Assembly: GCF_000422625.1 (NCBI RefSeq) | Contig: NZ_AUGK01000004.1 | Coordinates: 62,001-126,000, forward strand | Direction: 5' to 3' | Length of the DNA: 64,000 bases | Origin: Adlercreutzia mucosicola DSM 19490 | GTDB taxonomy: Bacteria; Actinomycetota; Coriobacteriia; Coriobacteriales; Eggerthellaceae | Part shown: one piece after another, positions 18,205-28,975 of the stretch | Layout of the letters: each line of letters starts with the position of its first letter | Numbering within the stretch: position 1 is the first letter of the stretch | Notes under the pieces: generated by a model | Told to the model about the DNA's origin: nothing | The model's database searches: none | Seen by the model: only the letters and a program-made list of their open reading frames with translations | Translations under genes and position numbers: made by a program

Positions 18205-19368
18205 TTGTTGAATAATATCTGGACCATAAAATCTGCTCTGGAGTGGACTGAGGGGTATCTGGCCGAGAAGGGGGATGAGAACCCGCGGCTGTCGGCCCAG
18301 TGGCTTCTGTCCGAGGCCACGGGGCTTTCCCGCACCCACCTGTTCGTGAACTTCGACCGGCCGCTCTCGGAAGAAGAGCGCGGGGTGCTGCGCGACTTCG
18401 TGCGGCGGCGCGGGGCGGGGGAGCCCTTGCAGTACATCACCGGGGAGGTGGCCTTCCGCCACATCACGGTGAAGGTGCGCCCCGGCGTGCTCATCCCCAG
18501 GCCCGAGACCGAGGTGCTCGTGAGCGAGGTGCTGGCGGCCCTGCCGGCTCCCGGCAAGCGCGAGGCGCGGTGGAGCACCGAAGCGGCCGAGCAGGAGCGC
18601 GAGGCCGTGGAGGCCGTGAAGAAAGCGCTGGAGGAAGCGGGGGTCGCTTCGGCAGAGTCGGTCGGAGGCCTCGCCGCGGGCGGGCTGAAGCCCGCCTCCA
18701 CGAAAGGTGTCGCCGACCGCCCCGCATTGGCCGACGGTTCTGCGACCGCAGGTGACGGGAACGTCGCCTACCGCCCCGTAGGGGACGGCTTCGGCCGTCC
18801 CGCATCAGCCGAGGACGCTGAGCAGGCCGCGCCCGCGCGCCCGCTGCTCTTGGCCGATTTGTGCACGGGGTCGGGGTGCATCGCCTGCTCGCTGGCCTTC
18901 GAGCATCCCGATGTGCGGGTCATCGCCACCGACATCGCCCCTGAGGCCGTGGCTTTGGCCCGCGAGAACATCGAGGCGCTGGGGCTTTCCGATCGCGTGG
19001 CGGTGCTTCAGTGCAGTTTGGGGTCGGGTATCGGCGAGAAGCGCCTCGGCACCTTCGACGCCGTGGTCTCCAACCCGCCCTACGTGCCCGCCGAGGTGAT
19101 GGCCGCCCTGCCGGCCGAGGTGGCTGACTTCGAGCCGACCTTAGCCTTGGACGGGGGCGCCGACGGGCTCGACCTGTTCCGTCCCCTGGTCGCGTGGGCC
19201 GCCCGCGCGCTCAAGCCCGGCGGTGTGCTCGCCTGCGAGCTGCACGAGGGCCACATGGACGCGGCCCGTGCCGTCGCCGAGGCGGCTGGTTTTGCCGACT
19301 GTCGCATCGTGGACGACCTGACCGGCCGTCCGCGGGTGCTGGTCGGCCGCAAGCCGCCCGCCCGCTGA
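18205..19368 (+). CDS. prmC: Peptide chain release factor N5-glutamine methyltransferase with a large low-complexity insertion
   Basis: 387 residues, about 100 longer than usual. A TTG at 18205, after AAAGGG, is the likely start; no better ATG or GTG is available. The N-terminal substrate-binding domain runs to GVLIPRPETEVLV. The methyltransferase core resumes with ADLCTGSGCIACSLA near residue 213 and includes the catalytic NPPY (SNPPYVPAEV). Between them, residues about 116-211 are Ala/Gly/Glu-rich and unrelated to the family; this DNA contains two REP-like palindromes at 18678 and 18801. It methylates the GGQ glutamine of release factors such as the upstream prfA product. Confidence 0.9.
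   Translation: MLNNIWTIKSALEWTEGYLAEKGDENPRLSAQWLLSEATGLSRTHLFVNFDRPLSEEERGVLRDFVRRRGAGEPLQYITGEVAFRHITVKVRPGVLIPRPETEVLVSEVLAALPAPGKREARWSTEAAEQEREAVEAVKKALEEAGVASAESVGGLAAGGLKPASTKGVADRPALADGSATAGDGNVAYRPVGDGFGRPASAEDAEQAAPARPLLLADLCTGSGCIACSLAFEHPDVRVIATDIAPEAVALARENIEALGLSDRVAVLQCSLGSGIGEKRLGTFDAVVSNPPYVPAEVMAALPAEVADFEPTLALDGGADGLDLFRPLVAWAARALKPGGVLACELHEGHMDAARAVAEAAGFADCRIVDDLTGRPRVLVGRKPPAR
18678..18801. repeat. Two REP-like palindromes translated within prmC
   Basis: GGGCGGGCTGAAGCCCGCC at 18678-18696 and GGGACGGC-TTCG-GCCGTCCC at 18782-18801 lie inside the insertion of prmC and keep its frame open. They resemble the palindrome at 8820. Confidence 0.65.
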
Positions 19369-19437
19369 TGTCCGGATGCGCGCAACGGTTGCCTGCTTCC
19401 CTTTGCGGGTGCCGCTTCTTTTGACAAAAAAGCTCTG

Positions 19438-19597
19438 AAAGTGGCGCTAAAATACGAAAAGTAAACGCCCTTGGCTACTTTTCGCGTTTGAGCGGCAGAA
19501 AAGAAAAACGCGACCCCGCAAAATGCGCATCTATTTGGCGCAAAACAGCGAAAAGTGGGTTCGGGCGTTTACTTTTCGCAATCGAGTGCCACTTTTT
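19438..19597. repeat. MITE-like element, copy 2
   Basis: A 160-base element with ends AAAGTGGCGCT and AGTGCCACTTTTT, like the copy at 4174-4346. Two inner palindromes place CGAAAAGTA opposite TACTTTTCG and GCGAAAAGT opposite ACTTTTCGC. It fills most of the 291 bases between prmC and the phosphorylase gene. Confidence 0.6.
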
Positions 19598-19659
19598 CGT
19601 CCATGGACAAGAAAAGCGGTTCGAAGCATCGAGAATATAAAGGAGAACGGAGAATCCTC

Positions 19660-20490
19660 ATGGTACGTGGCGGCCTTCTGGAAACGCTGGACGCGGCGCA
19701 GGCGGTGATGGAGGAGCGGCTCGGCGCCTTCCGGCCCGACGTGGCGCTCATTCTGGGATCGGGGCTGGGGTCCTTGGCCGAGCGCATCGCCGATCCCGTG
19801 CTTATTCCCTTCGGCGAGGTGCCGGGCATGGGAACGTCCACGGCCAACGGGCACGTGGGGCGCTTCGTGGCCGGTATGCTCGGCGGCCGGCCGGTGCTGG
19901 CCATGCAGGGGCGCCTTCACGGCTACGAGGGCTACACGGCCCAGGAAGTGGCCTTCCCCGTGTGGCTCATGGAGCGCCTGGGAGCGGCGACGCTCATCAC
20001 CACCAATGCGGCCGGGGCCATCAACGAGAGCTACCGAGTGGGCGATTTCTGCATCATGGCCGACCAGCTGAACTTCACCGGGCGCAATCCCATTGTGGGC
20101 ACCGAGCCCGACGCCATGGCCCCGCGGTTCTTCAGCATGCTGGACGCCTACGACCCTGCGCTGCGCCAGCTTGCCCGCGAAACGGCGGCCGAGCTGGCCA
20201 TCCCCGTGCAGGAAGGAGTGTACCTGGGGCTTCTGGGCCCCTCTTTCGAGACGCCGGCGGAAATTCGGATGTTTCGCGCCTGGGGAGCCGATACGGTGGC
20301 CATGTCGGTATGCGAGGAGGTGATCGCCGCGCGTCATCGGGGGATGCGCGTGCTCGGCATGTCGCTCGTGAGCAACATGGCCTGTGGGGTGGAAGGGGCG
20401 AGCCCCTCCGACGAGGAAGTCCACGAGGTGGCGAAAACCCGTGAGGAGGACTTCTGCCGCCTCGTCGAGGGAATTCTGGAGCAGCTGTAG
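19660..20490 (+). CDS. punA: Purine nucleoside phosphorylase (trimeric PNP family)
   Basis: 276 residues from the ATG at 19660, eight bases after GGAG. Motifs of the trimeric PNP/MTAP family are clear: LILGSGLGSLAE (phosphate loop), the NGHVGRFV segment, MQGRLHGYEGYT, TNAAGAINESY, and the Glu in LLGPSFETPAEIRM. It splits purine nucleosides with phosphate into base and ribose 1-phosphate, for salvage. It appears to be a single gene, preceded by the MITE-like element, which may supply or interfere with its promoter. Confidence 0.93.
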   Translation: MVRGGLLETLDAAQAVMEERLGAFRPDVALILGSGLGSLAERIADPVLIPFGEVPGMGTSTANGHVGRFVAGMLGGRPVLAMQGRLHGYEGYTAQEVAFPVWLMERLGAATLITTNAAGAINESYRVGDFCIMADQLNFTGRNPIVGTEPDAMAPRFFSMLDAYDPALRQLARETAAELAIPVQEGVYLGLLGPSFETPAEIRMFRAWGADTVAMSVCEEVIAARHRGMRVLGMSLVSNMACGVEGASPSDEEVHEVAKTREEDFCRLVEGILEQL

Positions 20491-20530
20491 GAGGCCGGTG
20501 GCCGCAAGCGGGCTGGGGAAGGGGCGGACG

Positions 20531-20665
20531 GTGAGCATCGAGGCGCTTACGTTGTTCGAGGGGATGTATCGAAAAGGGTCGGTGTCCAAGGCGGCCGAGG
20601 CGTGCTTCATGACACCGCAGGGGGCAAATCGCGCGCTGCGCGGATTCGAGGCGGAGTTGCGCTGA
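20531..20665 (+). pseudogene. LysR-type regulator remnant (HTH only)
   Basis: A GTG at 20531 with GGAAGGGG upstream starts 44 residues that match only the LysR DNA-binding helix-turn-helix (SVSKAAEACFMTPQGANRALRGFEAEL). A stop follows at once and no effector domain can be found in any frame downstream. It is most likely a truncated gene. Confidence 0.6.
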
Positions 20666-20730
20666 TCGGATATGGCCGAGCGGTTGCTTTCCTTCGCCTG
20701 CTCCCGCGCCAACTGAGCCTGCACGCGTCG

Positions 20731-20774
20731 CGGCCCGGCAGGCAAGCGAATTGGGTTGCTTGCCTGCCGGGCCG
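20731..20774. repeat. Perfect 17-bp inverted repeat
   Basis: CGGCCCGGCAGGCAAGC and its exact complement enclose a ten-base loop. There is no T tract on either side, but the strong hairpin between convergent genes (LysR remnant, carbonic-anhydrase-like gene) may stop transcription or be a remnant of the same REP-like family. Confidence 0.6.
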
Positions 20775-20798
20775 ACAGGGCGCCGGGCTGCGCTCGTC

Positions 20799-21353
20799 TT
20801 ACGCCAGGGCGATGGTGCGGATGTCGCCGGGCAGGTCGGCACCGTAGTAGAGGATGCCCTGCTCGGCCAGATCGTGACCCACCGCCGCGTAGCCCTCGGC
20901 GGCCTCTCGGTTGCTGGCGATCTCCTCGGCGGTGAGGGCGCGGCGCACCTTGCCCGGCACGCCCACCACGAGCGATCCCTCGGGAATTTGGGCCCCTTCC
21001 GTTACCAGGGCGCCGGCTGCGATGAGCGAGTTCGACCCCACCACAGCGCCGTTCATCACCGTGGCCCCCATGCCCACGAGCACGTTGTCGCCCAGGGTGC
21101 AGCCGTGCACGATGGCCCCGTGCCCGATGGTGCAGCCGCGGCCCACGGTGCAGTCTTGGTGGTAATCGAGGTGCAGGCAGCTGTTCTCCTGCACGTTGGA
21201 GCCCTCGCCGATGCGGATGCAGCTGTCGTAGTCGCCGCGCATGGTGACGTTGAACAGCACGGTGGCGGTGCGATCGATTTCCACATGTCCGATGATGGTG
21301 GCGTTGGGCGCAATGCGCGCCTCGGGGTGAATCTTCACTTGGCGGTAATCCAT
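20799..21353 (-). CDS. Gamma carbonic anhydrase-like hexapeptide protein
   Basis: 184 residues of left-handed beta-helix repeats ([LIV]Gxxxx): IAPNATIIGHVEIDRTATV, then IGEGSNVQENSCLH, IGHGAIVHGCTLGDNVLVGMGA. The three His positions expected for the metal in gamma-carbonic anhydrases (H…H…H within SCLHLDYHQD, GHGAIVHG) are present. The family includes true carbonic anhydrases and many proteins of unknown activity (YrdA, PaaY). GAAGGA precedes the start at 21353. It is next to a C39-like gene in the same direction, but they do not overlap. Confidence 0.85.
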   Translation of the reverse strand: MDYRQVKIHPEARIAPNATIIGHVEIDRTATVLFNVTMRGDYDSCIRIGEGSNVQENSCLHLDYHQDCTVGRGCTIGHGAIVHGCTLGDNVLVGMGATVMNGAVVGSNSLIAAGALVTEGAQIPEGSLVVGVPGKVRRALTAEEIASNREAAEGYAAVGHDLAEQGILYYGADLPGDIRTIALA

Positions 21354-21474
21354 GTCTCTGTCCTTCTCCGGTTGCCTGCAAGGATTGCTCCTGCCCACCT
21401 TAGCGCAGAACGGCTGTGGAAAAAACGCCCAAAGTGCGCGAAACGTCGCATTGGCGCGGGAAAACGGGGCCGTC

Positions 21475-22503
21475 TCAGGCGGCGCGCACTTCGAAGACCT
21501 TTTCGGCGGCGCCCACGATGTCGGTGAACAGCCAGCCCTTGCCCGAGCGCGTGGGGCTCGTGGGATCGTGCAGCACGATGTGGCTGTCCCGGTCGATGTC
21601 GTCCAGTACCACCACGATGGCCGTAGGGGCGAAAGTGCCGGGCCGGGTGACCACGAGCACGGGCGTGTTCGACACGATGGCATGGCGCAGGGCGCGCCCC
21701 TCGGCCTTGATGGGGGTGAGCGCAAGACCGAAATCGGGGGCCGCAGAGGTGAGGTAGGCGTCCACGGTGTCGGCCCCGGAGGCGGTGAGGTCGTGGTCGA
21801 TGGCCCACTGGGCGAAGTCGGCGGGAGCGCGGTCGGTGTTACCCGTGACGGCCACATAGGCCATGGCCAAGGCACAGGGGGCCGCGCCGGCCTCGCCCAA
21901 GGTAGCCTGGCCGTAGGGCATGTCGGCCCAGGCGGGGTCGGCCTGGTAGAGCGAGGGGATGGTGCCGGCCTTCCACAGGGCTGACGAGGTGCTCTTCGCC
22001 TCGCCCACCTCGGCGGTGAGATAGGGTGAATCGGCATCGGCGGTGGCCGGTGTGAGACAGAAGTAGGCGACGAAGAGGGCGGCCGCCAGGGCCGCGGCTC
22101 CCAGCACGGCGATGATCGCGCAGCGCAGGGTGCGCCGCTCGCGCATCATGGTCGCAAGTCCTACCGTGCTCAGCTCGGCCAGGTCGGCTCCGTCGGTGAT
22201 GTAGTGGCAGAACGATCCCACCGAGGGCGCGCGCAGCAGGTAGGTGCCCCGTAGCGACCGGCCCGCGATGACGGGATCGGCGCGGAAGGCGCCCCAGGCG
22301 CTTGCGACCGGGCGGCTCGTGGCCGGGCGCATGCGGCTTGTCAGGCTGCGTGCCGCGGTGCGGACGGCTGTGGGGGCGGGGGCGGCTGCCGCGGACACGG
22401 GAGCTCCCGCCGAGGCCACGGGCGGCATGATGGCTTCCAGCTTCGGTGTCTTCGGTTTCGAATGCGGCTTTCGACGATGCACTTTAACCTTCGGCGCGCC
22501 CAT
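21475..22503 (-). CDS. C39-like peptidase-fold membrane protein, catalytic Cys apparently lost
   Basis: 342 residues. A basic, Ala/Pro-rich cytoplasmic part (1-125) precedes one transmembrane helix at about 127-150, and an extracellular domain that looks like peptidase C39-type: SLYQADPAWADMPYG followed by AGAAPCALAMAYVAVTG. In active members the latter reads GCGPTxLAM; here the Cys position is Ala and a Cys stands three residues later (Cys210). The later His/Asp region has SHIVLHDP. The start at 22503 is preceded by GGGGAAG. It may be a pseudo-protease or have a shifted nucleophile; the function is unknown. Confidence 0.65.
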   Translation of the reverse strand: MGAPKVKVHRRKPHSKPKTPKLEAIMPPVASAGAPVSAAAAPAPTAVRTAARSLTSRMRPATSRPVASAWGAFRADPVIAGRSLRGTYLLRAPSVGSFCHYITDGADLAELSTVGLATMMRERRTLRCAIIAVLGAAALAAALFVAYFCLTPATADADSPYLTAEVGEAKSTSSALWKAGTIPSLYQADPAWADMPYGQATLGEAGAAPCALAMAYVAVTGNTDRAPADFAQWAIDHDLTASGADTVDAYLTSAAPDFGLALTPIKAEGRALRHAIVSNTPVLVVTRPGTFAPTAIVVVLDDIDRDSHIVLHDPTSPTRSGKGWLFTDIVGAAEKVFEVRAA

Positions 22504-22693
22504 GGTCACTTCCCCTCTCTCGTCGGCGCCTGGCACTGCATCTTCGATCATAGGGGCCGCAGGGTCGCTCGCGGTGACGGCCCGTCAACCGTCACGGCGC
22601 AGATGACGACCTGTCACGGGGTCGATTGCTCGTTGTTACGCGCTGTAGGGCGCCCGTTTCCGAGCCGTCGAAAAGAAAGTTGAGCGTTTCGCC

Positions 22694-22721
22694 TTGCGTT
22701 GGCGCGGGGAAGGGGTATACT
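22694..22721 (+). promoter_or_regulatory. Promoter of the ilv operon
   Basis: TTGCGT and TATACT separated by 16 bases, a good vegetative-type promoter. It starts a leader of about 320 bases before ilvD. Confidence 0.65.
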
Positions 22722-22727
22722 GCGCAG

Positions 22728-23011
22728 CCAAGTTCATAGCGCACATGCGTTGACGAGGACCAGTAGGGGCCAAGCCGACTGACAGCAAGCCTGCGGAATC
22801 TGCGAGCAGGCGTCGGCCGTTCCGAACAAGCCCTCCGAGCAGTTTGGTGAGAACGACGCCCGCGCTGCCGGCTTACCGCCGGGTGCGGGTGCGCAAGTAG
22901 CACCGGACCGGCGACACCGTCATATGTCGAGGCTCTTCTATGGTCAGGCTTGCCCTGGCGTAGGTTGGCTCATCCCGGACCCGGTGCGAAAGCAGCGGGT
23001 TTTTTGTTTGC
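22728..23011 (+). promoter_or_regulatory. T-box-like leader (attenuator) of the ilv operon
   Basis: The leader has T-box stem I features: base GCGTT (22747) with AACGACGC (22852), the AGTA bulge (22762-22765) opposite GAA (22824), and the 3' segment GAGCAGTTTGGTGAGAA. The triplet CTC (22833-22835), a Leu codon, stands at the specifier position. GCACCGG (22900-22906) can pair with GGTGC at 22888 or, alternatively, with CCGGTGC (22981-22987), the left arm of the terminator. This gives the mutually exclusive states expected of an amino-acid-starvation switch. The canonical T-box sequence (GGTGGNACCGCG) is not found; the nearest match is GTAGCACCGGACC, so the class is uncertain. Confidence 0.6.
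22979..23005 (+). terminator. Attenuator terminator before ilvD
   Basis: CCCG-G-TGC, loop GAAA, GCA-G-CGGG, followed by six T. It ends 43 bases before the ilvD start; its left arm can pair with an upstream leader segment. Confidence 0.8.
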
Positions 23012-23047
23012 CGGGGCAAAAGCCGGCACGGGAAGAAAGGAGAGCCA

Positions 23048-24720
23048 GTGGCACTGCGCAGCGACCAGATCAAGCGCGGGGTGGCTCGTGCGCCGCATCG
23101 GAGCCTGCTGAAGGCCGACGGTATCACCGACGAGGAGATGGAGCGCCCCTTCATCGCCGTCGTCAACGCGCGCAACGACATCATCCCCGGGCACACCCAT
23201 CTCGACAAGATCTGCGAGGCCGTGAAGGCCGGCATCTATATGGCCGGCGGCGTGCCCTTCGAGATTTCCACCATCGGGGTGTGCGACGGCATCGCCATGA
23301 ACCACGAGGGCATGCACTACTCGCTCGTGAGCCGCGAGGTCATCGCCGACTCGGTGGAATGCGCCGTGGCCGGCCACGGCTTCGACGGCATGGTGTGCAT
23401 CCCCAACTGCGACAAGATCGTGCCCGGCATGATCTTGGGCGCGCTGCGGGTGAACGTGCCCACGGTGTTCGTCTCGGGCGGCCCGATGCTGCCCGGCGTG
23501 GCACCCGACGGCACCGCCACCGACCTGAACACGCTCTTCGACGGGGCGGGGAAGGTGGCCGCCGGCACTATGACCGAGGAGGAGCTGGCCTATTTCGAGG
23601 ACACGGCCTGCCCCACCTGCGGCAGCTGCTCGGGCATGTTCACGGCGAACTCCATGAACTGTTTGTGCGAGGCCTTGGGCATTGCCCTTCCCGGCAACGG
23701 CACCGTGCCCGCGGTGTACTCCGAGCGCATCCGGCTGGCCAAGCGCGCCGGCATGAAGGTGATGGAGCTCGTGGGTGAGAACGTGCGCCTGAAAGACATC
23801 CTGAACGGGGCGGCCGTGCGCAACGCCATGGGATGCGACATGGCCTTCGGCGGCTCCACCAACACGGTGCTGCACCTCACGGCCATCGCGAATGCGGCGG
23901 GCTGCCCTATCACCATGGACACATGGGATGCCGTCAGCGCCCGCACGCCGCATCTGGTGAAGCTCGCGCCGGCCGGCCCGCGCCCGCTCATCGACCTGTA
24001 CCGCGCGGGAGGGGTGCCGGTGGTGCTGGCCGAGCTCGACCGGCTGGGCCTCATCGACCGGGACGCCCGTACCTGCATGGGGCCCATGGGGGACTACCTC
24101 GATTGCATGCACGCCGCCTGCGCCGGGGCCGACGGCGAGGTCGTCCGCGCCCACGACAACCCCTTCTCGGTCGAGGGCGCCCTGCGGGTGCTCCACGGCA
24201 ACATCGCGCCGGACGGGGCCATCGTGAAGAAGGCCGCCGTGGCCCCTTCCATGCTGTGCCACACCGGCCCGGCCCGGGTGTTCGACTCCGAGGAGGAGGC
24301 CTGCGCGGCCATCAACGGCGGGGCCATCGTTCCCGGCGATGTGGTGGTCATCCGCTACGAGGGGCCGGCCGGCGGCCCGGGCATGCGCGAGATGCTCGCT
24401 CCCACCTCGGCCATCTGCGGCCGCGGGCTGTCCGAGAGCGTGGCACTCATCACCGACGGCCGCTTCTCGGGCGCCACCAAGGGGCCGGCCGTGGGGCATG
24501 TGAGCCCCGAGGCGGCCGCCGGCGGCCCCATCGCGCTCATCTGCGAGGGCGACTCGGTCACCGTGGACATCGAGGGCGGCCTTCTGACTCTGAACGTGGA
24601 GGTCGACGAGCTCGCCCGGCGCCGCGCCGCTTGGGTGCCGCCGGCGCCCAAGCACCACCACGGGGTGCTGGCCAAGTACGCGAAACTGGTAACTTCTGCC
24701 GACAAGGGGGCGATCATCCA

Positions 24721-24724
<4 letters not shown>
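23048..24724 (+). CDS. ilvD: Dihydroxy-acid dehydratase
   Basis: 558 residues from a GTG with AGGAGAG upstream. The conserved iron-sulfur cysteines lie in [12 protein letters not shown] and [18 protein letters not shown], and the C-terminal [12 protein letters not shown] and [12 protein letters not shown] are intact. It dehydrates 2,3-dihydroxy-isovalerate and -methylvalerate, the third step of valine and isoleucine synthesis. It is first of four genes with stop-start overlaps or short gaps, under the leader described upstream. Confidence 0.97.
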
Positions 24725-26774
<2,050 letters not shown>

Positions 26775-26778
<4 letters not shown>

Positions 26779-27257
26779 AGCACATCCTGTCCGTTCTGGT
26801 GGAGAACCGCCCCGGCGTGCTCTCCCGCGTGACCGGCCTCATCTCCCGGCGCGGCTTCAACATCGAGTCGCTGTCGGTAGGCCCTACCGAGGATGCCACC
26901 ATGTCGCGCGTCACCGCCATCGTCATGGCCGACGATGTGGCCTTCGAGCAGATCACTAAGCAGCTGCACAAGCTCATCAGCGTCCACAAGATCACCGATC
27001 TCACCGACGAGGGGGCCATCGAGCGCGAGCTGGCGCTGTTCAAGGTGAGCGCGCCTCCCGAGCGAAGAAGCGAGGTCATCGAGATCGCCAACATCTTCCG
27101 CGCGAAGATCGTGGACGTGGGACGTGCGACGCTCACCGTGGAGGCCACCGGCGACGACGCGAAGCTCACGGGCCTGGAGGATCTGTTCCGCGCCTACGGC
27201 ATCAAGGAGATCGTCCGCACCGGCAAGATCGCCCTGTCGCGCTCGAGCCGCGACTAG
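26775..27257 (+). CDS. ilvN: Acetolactate synthase small (regulatory) subunit
   Basis: 160 residues with an N-terminal ACT domain ([32 protein letters not shown]) and the ALS_ss C-terminal domain. The ACT domain normally binds valine for feedback inhibition. Its ATG overlaps the ilvB stop by four bases, so the two subunits are coupled. Confidence 0.96.
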
Positions 27258-27300
27258 CTTCTATTTACCGAACATCAGCCAACGACGAGAAAGGAAACCC

Positions 27301-28296
<996 letters not shown>

Positions 28297-28321
28297 GGAA
28301 GTCTCCCATCCCCATCCCAGA

Positions 28322-28348
28322 GGGGCCGACCTCGGTCGGCCCCTTTTC
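28322..28348 (+). terminator. Terminator of the ilv operon
   Basis: GGGGCCGACC and GGTCGGCCCC form a ten-bp stem with a very small loop, followed by TTTTCTCTT. Confidence 0.92.
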
Positions 28349-28417
28349 TCTTAACCGTTCTGAACAGGGCAAACGGTCTTTGTCACGTAAAGGGGTGACG
28401 GGAAAATTTTCGGCTTG

Positions 28418-28432
28418 CGTGACAAAATCACG
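28418..28432. promoter_or_regulatory. CRP/FNR-like palindrome upstream of tatA
   Basis: CGTGA and TCACG around CAAAA. Related half-sites (GTCACG at 28382, GTGACG at 28396, CGTGAT at 28439) lie close by, so the 208-base region before tatA seems to hold a cluster of sites for one regulator. Confidence 0.35.
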
Positions 28433-28556
28433 GGTCTGCGTGATAGGCGGCGGCCGGCTTTGAGGGCATAGTGGGCGGCGTTGAAAGCGCAGATACCTTG
28501 GAGCGCTCGGCGGCGCGAAAGTCGCCGGCGCATCGAAGCAAGAAGGAGCTGAACTC

Positions 28557-28817
28557 ATGAAAATCCTCGGACTGGGCGTACCGGAGCTCGTCATCATCCT
28601 CATCGTCGTGCTGCTTATCTTCGGCCCGAAGAACCTTCCCAAACTGGGCGCGTCGCTCGGCAAGACGGTGAAGAGCCTGCGCGACGGCATGGCCTTCGAC
28701 AAGAAGGACGACGAGGAAGAGGAAATGGTGGAGATCGTCGAGGACGAGCCCGCCCCCGCTACCGCCAGTGCCAAGACCACCGCGGTCAAGAAGGTCGTCA
28801 AGAAGAAGGCCGAGTAA
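28557..28817 (+). CDS. tatA: Sec-independent translocase subunit TatA
   Basis: 86 residues: a short N-terminal helix (PELVIILIVVLLIFGPKNLPKLG) with the FGP hinge, an amphipathic helix (GKTVKSLRDGM), then an acidic stretch DDEEEE and a Lys-rich tail. This is the TatA/TatB architecture; the short length favours TatA. It forms the export pore for folded proteins with RR signal peptides, such as the flavoprotein at 33220. No tatC is in the window. AAGGAG precedes the ATG. Confidence 0.92.
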   Translation: MKILGLGVPELVIILIVVLLIFGPKNLPKLGASLGKTVKSLRDGMAFDKKDDEEEEMVEIVEDEPAPATASAKTTAVKKVVKKKAE

Positions 28818-28975
28818 CTTCCTTTCGTGAACCGACCCCGTCGCCCTCAGGCGCGGGGTGTTCAACCCTCCCTCCCCAAACGAAGCGGCTGCTGCCTTTT
28901 GGCAAGCGTCGCTTCGTTTCGTTTTGGGGTACAATAGACGGCTGGTAACGAACGACGAATGAGAGGGGAGGGCTC

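Noticed and set aside
22924-23778. A leader-peptide gene for ilv attenuation starting at 22924
   Set aside because: The frame has no run of Ile, Leu or Val codons, and it simply continues in the wrong frame into ilvD.
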